Below, piece after piece: positions 39,030 through 43,411 of a DNA stretch of 43,411 nucleotides. A model generated the notes under the pieces. It did no database searches and was not told where the DNA came from. It saw only the letters and a list, made by a program, of their open reading frames with translations. Positions within the stretch are counted from its first letter, which is position 1, and each line of letters starts with the position of its first letter. Where the stretch lies: contig CBDUVB010000014.1 in assembly GCA_965370555.1 (NCBI GenBank), positions 1-43,411 of the forward strand, in the 5' to 3' direction. The DNA comes from JAJOKK01 sp965370555 (GTDB lineage Bacteria; Bipolaricaulota; Bipolaricaulia; UBA7950; UBA9294). The position numbers and the translations under genes are program-made.

Positions 39030-39102
39030 GGGTCGTTAGCTCAGGGGTTAGAGCACCTGACTTTTAATCAGGGAGTCGCTGGTTCGAATCCAGCACGACC
39101 CA
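39030..39102 (+). tRNA. tRNA-Lys(TTT)
   Basis: Acceptor GGGTCGT/ACGACCC, anticodon loop CTTTTAA (anticodon TTT), T-loop TTCGAAT. Confidence 0.95.
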
Positions 39103-39108
39103 CCCTGA

Positions 39109-39137
39109 TTGAAACCCGCTGAAACGCCCTTTATAAT
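39109..39137 (+). promoter_or_regulatory. Internal promoter before tRNA-Glu
   Basis: TTGAAA (39109-39114), 17-base spacer, TATAAT (39132-39137), 15 bases before the tRNA. Confidence 0.6.
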
Positions 39138-39152
39138 GCGAAATCGATGCTT

Positions 39153-39225
39153 GTCCCCATCATCTAGCGGCCTAGGATACCGGGTTTTCATCCCGGCGGC
39201 AGGGGTTCAAATCCCCTTGGGGACA
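39153..39225 (+). tRNA. tRNA-Glu(TTC)
   Basis: Acceptor GTCCCCA/TGGGGAC, anticodon loop TTTTCAT (anticodon TTC), T-arm AGGGG-TTCAAAT-CCCCT. Confidence 0.95.
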
Positions 39226-39269
39226 CAAGAAAAGTCCCGTTTGCAGCGAGCTTAATCACCAACTATAAT

Positions 39270-39342
39270 GGGCGAGTAGCTCAGTTGGGAGAGCATCCGG
39301 CTTACATCCGGAAGGTCACAGGTTCGAGTCCTGTCTCGCCCA
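39270..39342 (+). tRNA. tRNA-Val(TAC)
   Basis: Acceptor GGGCGAG/CTCGCCC, anticodon loop CTTACAT (anticodon TAC), T-loop TTCGAGT. Confidence 0.95.
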
Positions 39343-39354
39343 AATGTTACATAC

Positions 39355-39430
39355 GGAGCCGTGGTCTAGTCTGGTCTAGGACGCTGGATTGTCACTCCAG
39401 AGATCGCCGGTTCAAATCCGGTCGGCTCCG
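39355..39430 (+). tRNA. tRNA-Asp(GTC)
   Basis: Acceptor GGAGCCG/CGGCTCC with discriminator G as expected for Asp; anticodon stem CTGGA/TCCAG around TTGTCAC (anticodon GTC). Confidence 0.94.
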
Positions 39431-39439
39431 CTGTTTCAT

Positions 39440-39515
39440 GCCGAGGTAGCTCAGTCGGTAGAGCACAGCCCTGAAAAGGCTGGTGTCCCCAGTTCGAGTC
39501 TGGGCCTCGGCACCA
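39440..39515 (+). tRNA. tRNA-Phe(GAA)
   Basis: Acceptor GCCGAGG/CCTCGGC, anticodon loop CTGAAAA (anticodon GAA), encoded CCA, followed directly by a run of six T, probably the end of the tRNA transcript. Confidence 0.95.
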
Positions 39516-39524
39516 TTTTTTCCC

Positions 39525-39554
39525 TTGACCGAAAGACCCCCTATCCGCTATCCT
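39525..39554 (+). promoter_or_regulatory. dnaA promoter
   Basis: TTGACC (39525-39530), 18-base spacer, TATCCT (39549-39554), 27 bases before ATG 39582. No TTTTCCACA-type box is visible at this promoter; the boxes are downstream of the gene. Confidence 0.5.
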
Positions 39555-39581
39555 GAAGAGAGCCATGACAAAGGGAACCCA

Positions 39582-40931
39582 ATGAGCCAAAATCCTATAG
39601 AAATCTGGGAAAGAGTCCTATCAGGTCTCCAGAAGGAGATCTCAAGCGCAAGCTTTGAAACGTGGTTTTCAAAGACAGATCCCCTCAAGTTAGAGGATCA
39701 ATCCCTGGTAGTCGCTGTCCCCGATAGTTTCACCAAGGGAGGGATCGCGCGTCGCTACCAGGCTCTCGTGGAGAAGCTTGCCTCCGAAGCCTGCTCGCAG
39801 GAGGTCCACCTACACTTGCAGGTGGTACAGGGAGAGAAGAGCGAAGGAGATCCTCCCGTACTAAGCCGCACAGAGCGACCGACGGGCCAACTGAACAGCA
39901 CCCTCCCACTAAATCCGGACTACACCTTCGATTGGTTCGTTCGGGGGAAGAACAACCACCTTGCCTATGCCGCGTCGATGGCCGTTGCCGAGGCTCCTGG
40001 AAAGGCGTATAACCCGCTCTTCATATACGGAAGCGTCGGTCTCGGAAAGACACATCTCCTACAGGCGATCGGCAACTTCATCATCGCCTCCGACCTCTCC
40101 AAGACCGTGGTCTACACCACCTCGGAACGGTTCGCCATCGAACTCATCAGCGCTATCCGCAATAACACCACCGCCGCGTTTCGCGAGAAGTATCGGCTCA
40201 TCGACCTGTTACTGATCGATGACGTCCAGTTCCTGGAGGGAAAGGAAGCGACCCAGGAGGAGCTCTTTCACACGTTCAACGAACTCTATGGGAGCGAAAA
40301 ACAGATCGTCCTTTCGAGCGATCGCTCCCCGGAGAACCTCTCTGGATTGCAGGACCGGCTCGTCTCTCGTTTCCGCTGGGGACTTGTCGCCGACATCCAG
40401 CCTCCCGACCTCGAGACGCGCATCGCCATCCTGCGCGAGAAGGCGAGCCATCGGGGGCTCACGGTGGAGGACAATATCCTGGAACTGATCGCCAGGCGTA
40501 TCTCCTCCAACGTGCGTGCCCTGGAAGGAGCTCTCGTGAAGGCAATCGCCTACGCTGAGCTAGAGGGAGAGGATCTCACGCCCGAGAACCTCGAGGGGAT
40601 GCTCCCCGAAGAGGGGAAACGCGAAAAACTGACGATAGTGCACATCAAGGAAGAGATCGCTGACCTCTATCACCTGAAGCGTCACGATATCGAAGGCTCA
40701 AGCCGAAAGAAGGAGATCGCCCAAGCACGCCACATTGCGATCTACCTGGCGCGCGAGATGACAAATAGTTCCTTCCCCGCTATAGGAAAGCATTTCGGGA
40801 ACCGCGACCACACAACAATCATGCACTCCTGCATGAAGGTAAAGGCGCTCATCAAGGAGGCCCCACTCCTCCACGCTGAGCTCAAAGAGATCCAGGAGAG
40901 CCTTGCAGCCCGTTTTACCACGGCTACATAG
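39582..40931 (+). CDS. dnaA: Chromosomal replication initiator DnaA
   Basis: AAA+ initiator binding DnaA boxes at oriC. 449 residues in four domains: domain I (1 to about 80, IWERVLSGLQKEISSASFETWF), a short linker, domain III with Walker A GSVGLGKT (150-157) and Walker B LLIDDVQF (Asp213-214), and domain IV with the DNA-binding signature ARHIAIYLAREMTNSSFPAIGKHF followed by GNRDHTTIMHS. AAGGGA precedes ATG 39582; longer in-frame extensions run into tRNA-Phe. dnaN and recF do not follow; instead there is a terminator and a box cluster. Confidence 0.97.
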   Translation: MSQNPIEIWERVLSGLQKEISSASFETWFSKTDPLKLEDQSLVVAVPDSFTKGGIARRYQALVEKLASEACSQEVHLHLQVVQGEKSEGDPPVLSRTERPTGQLNSTLPLNPDYTFDWFVRGKNNHLAYAASMAVAEAPGKAYNPLFIYGSVGLGKTHLLQAIGNFIIASDLSKTVVYTTSERFAIELISAIRNNTTAAFREKYRLIDLLLIDDVQFLEGKEATQEELFHTFNELYGSEKQIVLSSDRSPENLSGLQDRLVSRFRWGLVADIQPPDLETRIAILREKASHRGLTVEDNILELIARRISSNVRALEGALVKAIAYAELEGEDLTPENLEGMLPEEGKREKLTIVHIKEEIADLYHLKRHDIEGSSRKKEIAQARHIAIYLAREMTNSSFPAIGKHFGNRDHTTIMHSCMKVKALIKEAPLLHAELKEIQESLAARFTTAT

Positions 40932-40934
40932 GCG

Positions 40935-40960
40935 AAAAAACCGTTCCTGAACGGGTTTTT
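40935..40960. terminator. Bidirectional Rho-independent terminator after dnaA
   Basis: CCGTTC-CT-GAACGG hairpin (40941-40954) preceded by six A and followed by GTTTTT, starting four bases after the dnaA stop codon. Confidence 0.85.
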
Positions 40961-40984
40961 AGAAAAGAGGACGTAAAACATGCT

Positions 40985-41179
40985 TGTGGAAAACTCTGTG
41001 GAAAAGGGACTGAAAAGGGGTGCAAAAGCACGTTTGACTGTGGAAAAGACCTGTGCGAAAAAAGCTCAAACTTTATCCACCGCCCATATGAACGGTTTTC
41101 CACCGCTATCAACACCTTTTCCACAACCTTTTCCACAGCGCGGAGGCTGATCTGCTCCGTATACAGAGCTTTTTCCACA
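40985..41179. other. oriC: Putative replication origin (oriC): cluster of eight DnaA-box-like sites
   Basis: TTTTCCACA occurs on the minus strand at 40985-40993, 40997-41005 and 41039-41047, and on the plus strand at 41117-41125, 41129-41137 and 41171-41179; TTATCCACC (41073-41081) and TTTTCCACC (41096-41104) are close variants. The consensus differs from E. coli TTATCCACA by one base. The first three boxes point one way and the last five the other. The 40932-41232 stretch has no gene and lies between dnaA and the DciA-like gene. Confidence 0.85.
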
Positions 41180-41232
41180 AGCGACAGGGGCGCAACTACT
41201 ACTACTAGGCTTGAAGGAACAAGGCAGAAAAG

Positions 41233-41766
41233 ATGAAGTGGGTTCGAGAAATACTGGGGAAATACAACTTGGGTAAGGAGTTTAGCCATCAACAAATCCT
41301 TCTCCTCTGGGATCAAGTTATCGGCAATCAACTCCGGCCTCTCACACGTGCTGTCCGATTTACACACGGGATACTCACTATCGAAGTTGCTTCCCCTTCC
41401 ATAGCCCAGGAACTCTCCTTCCTCAAGGAACGCTATAGTACGCGGCTGAACGACCTCTTTGGCAAACCGATCCTGCGGGAAATCCGTTTTGTCCCTGGCC
41501 AATTCCAGCGTACCCCGGCGCGAAAGCCTATTGCGCTCGGTGCGGAGGAACGAGACAAAGCACAAGCGCTCTTCTCTTCCTTGCCAGATCCAAATCTCCG
41601 GCGCTCGTTCGAGCACCTCTATATAACCCAACGCCGATGGGAGGAGACGCTCCTGGCTGCGGGAGGAAAACGTTGCCCGCGATGTGGGGTTGTCTTCTAT
41701 GCATCTGGAGAAATTTGCCCTGGGTGCCAATTTGACAGGATTGAGGATCCGGACGGAACAGACTAA
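41233..41766 (+). CDS. DUF721/DciA-like protein with C-terminal zinc ribbon
   Basis: 177 residues. The first 95 residues match the DUF721/DciA domain (LLWDQVIGNQLRPLTRAVRF, then LTIEVASPSIAQELSFLKERY). DciA loads or assists the replicative helicase DnaB in bacteria lacking DnaC. The C-terminus has CPRCGVVFYASGEICPGC (about 149-166), a Cys4 zinc ribbon not present in the best-known DciA proteins. Position right after the putative oriC supports a replication role. hslV follows after 3 bases. Confidence 0.82.
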   Translation: MKWVREILGKYNLGKEFSHQQILLLWDQVIGNQLRPLTRAVRFTHGILTIEVASPSIAQELSFLKERYSTRLNDLFGKPILREIRFVPGQFQRTPARKPIALGAEERDKAQALFSSLPDPNLRRSFEHLYITQRRWEETLLAAGGKRCPRCGVVFYASGEICPGCQFDRIEDPDGTD

Positions 41767-41769
41767 ACT

Positions 41770-42324
41770 ATGACTGTCATGCGAAACCTCAAGAGCACAA
41801 CAATCATCGCGATTTACTCTGAAAAAGAACGCCGAGCGGTAATCGCAAGCGATGGACAGGCAACCCTCGATACTGTTGTGATCAAGAGCACGACCAATAA
41901 GGTCTACAAGCTCTACGGCGGTCGCGTCCTCACTGGATTCGCCGGCGCGACTGCGGACTGCCTTGCTCTCCTCGATAAGTTCGAGGGGAAACTGAAGAAG
42001 TACAACGGCAAGCTCCGGCGCTCTGCGGTAGAACTGACCAAGGAATGGCGCACCGACCGAATGCTGCGTCACCTTGAGGCCGTGTTGGTGACGGTGAGCG
42101 AGGAGGGGATCCTGATGATCTCCGGGGCGGGGGACGTCCTCGAACCGGACGGAGGGGTGATCGGGATCGGTTCCGGCGGGCCGTATGCTCTCGCTGCGGC
42201 GAAGGCATTCCTCTCTATCGCCAAGCTTCCGATCGACGAAATCGCGCGAAGATCACTAGAGATTGCCGGCGAGATCGATATCTATACCAACCAAGAGATT
42301 ACCGTGGCAGAGGTCACCTGGTAA
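41770..42324 (+). CDS. hslV: ATP-dependent protease subunit HslV (ClpQ)
   Basis: N-terminal-threonine protease of the HslUV (ClpYQ) complex. STTIIAIYS, AVIASDGQATL, KSTTNKVYKL, VLTGFAGATADCLALLDKFE and GSGGPYALAAAKAFL are the standard blocks. The nucleophile would be Thr10 (or Thr7 if translation starts at the internal ATG, codon 4), so a propeptide of 9 or 6 residues must be removed, longer than in E. coli where only Met is cleaved. 184 residues; hslU follows after 12 bases. Confidence 0.95.
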   Translation: MTVMRNLKSTTIIAIYSEKERRAVIASDGQATLDTVVIKSTTNKVYKLYGGRVLTGFAGATADCLALLDKFEGKLKKYNGKLRRSAVELTKEWRTDRMLRHLEAVLVTVSEEGILMISGAGDVLEPDGGVIGIGSGGPYALAAAKAFLSIAKLPIDEIARRSLEIAGEIDIYTNQEITVAEVTW

Positions 42325-42336
42325 GGGAGATTAAGG

Positions 42337-43411
42337 ATGAGCAGCCTCGTTGAGGTTTCCGGGGACGCGCTTGCGGGGTTGACCCCGAAGCAGATCGTCG
42401 CCGAGCTGGATAAGTATATAGTTGGGCAGAAGGACGCTAAACGGTCCGTCGCGATCGCTTTGCGCAACCGGATGCGGCGACAGCAAGTCGAGGGCGAGAT
42501 CCGCGAGGAGATCAAACCGAAGAATATCCTCATGATCGGTCCGACTGGGGTGGGGAAGACGGAAATCTCGCGGCGGCTTGCCCGTCTGACCGTATGCCCG
42601 TTTTCCAAGGTTGAGGCGACGAAGTTCACCGAGGTCGGGTACGTTGGCCGGGACGTGGAGTCGATGGTGCGCGATCTCGTCGATATGGCGATCGACATGG
42701 TGCGCGAGGAAGAGATCCTGCACGTAGAAGGGGAGGCTGAACGGATCGTCACCGAGGAGATCCTGAACGCACTCCTCCCTATTCCCGAAGGGGGCGAAGC
42801 CGAGCGAGAGGAGAGCACGCAGAAGTCGCGGGAGAAGCTACGGAGAAAGCTACTCTCGGGCGAGCTTGAAGAACGCCCGATCGAGATCACGGTCGAGGAG
42901 CAGATGATTCCACAAGTCGAGATCTTCTCGCAGGATGGTATGGATCAGATGGGGATCGATATGGGGGATATGCTCTCGGGGCTCCTTCCCCCGTCGCGTA
43001 AAAAGCGGCGGACGCGGATCAGCGACGCAAGGCCGATCCTGTTCGACCAAGCCCTCGATCGCCTGGTCAACATGGAAGATGTGCGTCAGCGTGGACTTCG
43101 CTTGGCCGAGGAGACGGGGATCATCTTCCTGGATGAGATCGACAAGATCGCGGCCGGAGGGCGGGAGGAGACCGGCGGACCCGGTGTGTCGCGTCAGGGG
43201 GTGCAGCGGGACCTTCTTCCTCTTCTTGAGGGGACGACTGTGCGTACCCGCTATGGGATCGTGACCACTGAGAACATCCTATTCATCGCCGCTGGTGCGT
43301 TTAACATGTCGAAACCATCCGACCTCATCCCCGAACTGCAGGGACGCCTCCCAATTCGCGTCGAGCTCGACAGCCTCACCGCGGAGGACTTCAAGCGGAT
43401 CCTCGCCGAAC
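42337..43411 (+). CDS. hslU: ATPase subunit HslU (ClpY), N-terminal 358 residues, cut by window edge
   Basis: AAA+ unfoldase feeding HslV. LTPKQIVAELDKYIVGQKDAK opens the protein; Walker A is GPTGVGKT (68-75), Walker B IIFLDEIDKI (about 262-271), and ATKFTEVGYVGRDVESMVRDL holds the GYVG pore loop. The intermediate domain (about 110-240, with DMGDMLSGLLP) is present. The sensor and C-terminal parts lie beyond the window. AAGG precedes ATG 42337; it is coupled to hslV. Confidence 0.97.
   Translation, partial: MSSLVEVSGDALAGLTPKQIVAELDKYIVGQKDAKRSVAIALRNRMRRQQVEGEIREEIKPKNILMIGPTGVGKTEISRRLARLTVCPFSKVEATKFTEVGYVGRDVESMVRDLVDMAIDMVREEEILHVEGEAERIVTEEILNALLPIPEGGEAEREESTQKSREKLRRKLLSGELEERPIEITVEEQMIPQVEIFSQDGMDQMGIDMGDMLSGLLPPSRKKRRTRISDARPILFDQALDRLVNMEDVRQRGLRLAEETGIIFLDEIDKIAAGGREETGGPGVSRQGVQRDLLPLLEGTTVRTRYGIVTTENILFIAAGAFNMSKPSDLIPELQGRLPIRVELDSLTAEDFKRILAE

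Noticed and set aside
39241..39269. TTGCAG-17-TATAAT directly before tRNA-Val
   Set aside because: The -10 box touches the first base of the mature tRNA, so transcription would start inside it; the tRNA is more likely read from upstream promoters.

Overview
The window is bacterial chromosomal DNA: DnaA with an adjacent cluster of DnaA boxes, bacterial release factor 1, HslUV, RNase P protein, class II LysRS, seven tRNA genes and sigma70-type promoters. A tungsten/molybdenum aldehyde:ferredoxin oxidoreductase suggests an anaerobic fermentative or acetogen-like life, and IspD indicates the non-mevalonate isoprenoid pathway. The gene mix would fit an uncultured lineage such as Bipolaricaulota (OP1/Acetothermia), but nothing here proves the affiliation; treat it as a guess.

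Layout. 1-3102 (minus): alr - DUF5693 membrane protein - folE (cut by the window edge). 3103-3920: non-coding, repeat-rich. 3921-8022 (plus): aldehyde:ferredoxin oxidoreductase, Asp/Glu racemase family protein and an M42 aminopeptidase. 7991-13125 (minus): an alpha/beta hydrolase, a PLP aminotransferase, and an rnpA-greA-lysS-PAP2 operon whose genes overlap end to end. 13162-13800: more repeats. 13806-14364 (plus): an RHH antitoxin/MazF pair with a consensus promoter overlapped by a palindromic operator. 14483-17704 (minus): YacL-like PIN/TRAM protein, TolB-like lipoprotein, ispD and a nucleoside hydrolase. 17872-20215 (plus): prmC (apparent CTG start), an FtsE-like ATPase with eroded catalytic motifs, and ftsX. 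20206-23458 (minus): an autoregulated MarR gene, an exported protein and a MacB/LolCDE-type ABC exporter. Then a DMT transporter (minus), a small coiled-coil gene, prfA and tRNA-Ile (plus).

26579-34210 is an accessory island. It holds a phosphoribosyltransferase-like protein overlapping a SLOG plus deoxyribosyltransferase/TIR-like protein, a convergent P-loop NTPase, an IS30 remnant, a coiled-coil zinc-ribbon protein, an ApeA-like HEPN protein and a second HEPN-motif protein. Short repeats resembling tRNA/tmRNA 3' ends sit at the borders between these units, so the island looks like successive insertions of defence cassettes. 34446-38093 continues with accessory genes (PNPOx-like protein, MFS transporter, YhhN protein) and gene remnants; two 238-bp direct repeats bracket the MFS-YhhN segment.

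38592-43411 returns to core genes: a PC4-like ssDNA-binding protein, six tRNAs, dnaA, a terminator, a putative oriC with eight TTTTCCACA-type boxes, a DciA-like helicase-loader candidate with a zinc ribbon, hslV and hslU (cut by the window edge). dnaA is not followed by dnaN/recF, and rnpA is not next to rpmH.

Notable points: (i) the candidate nucleotide-centred defence cassette, (ii) the repeat-delimited cassette array, (iii) three apparently leaderless genes with the same 7-nt distance from -10 box to start codon, (iv) a dispersed family of 28-nt hairpins with compensatory stem changes, (v) the degenerate FtsE.
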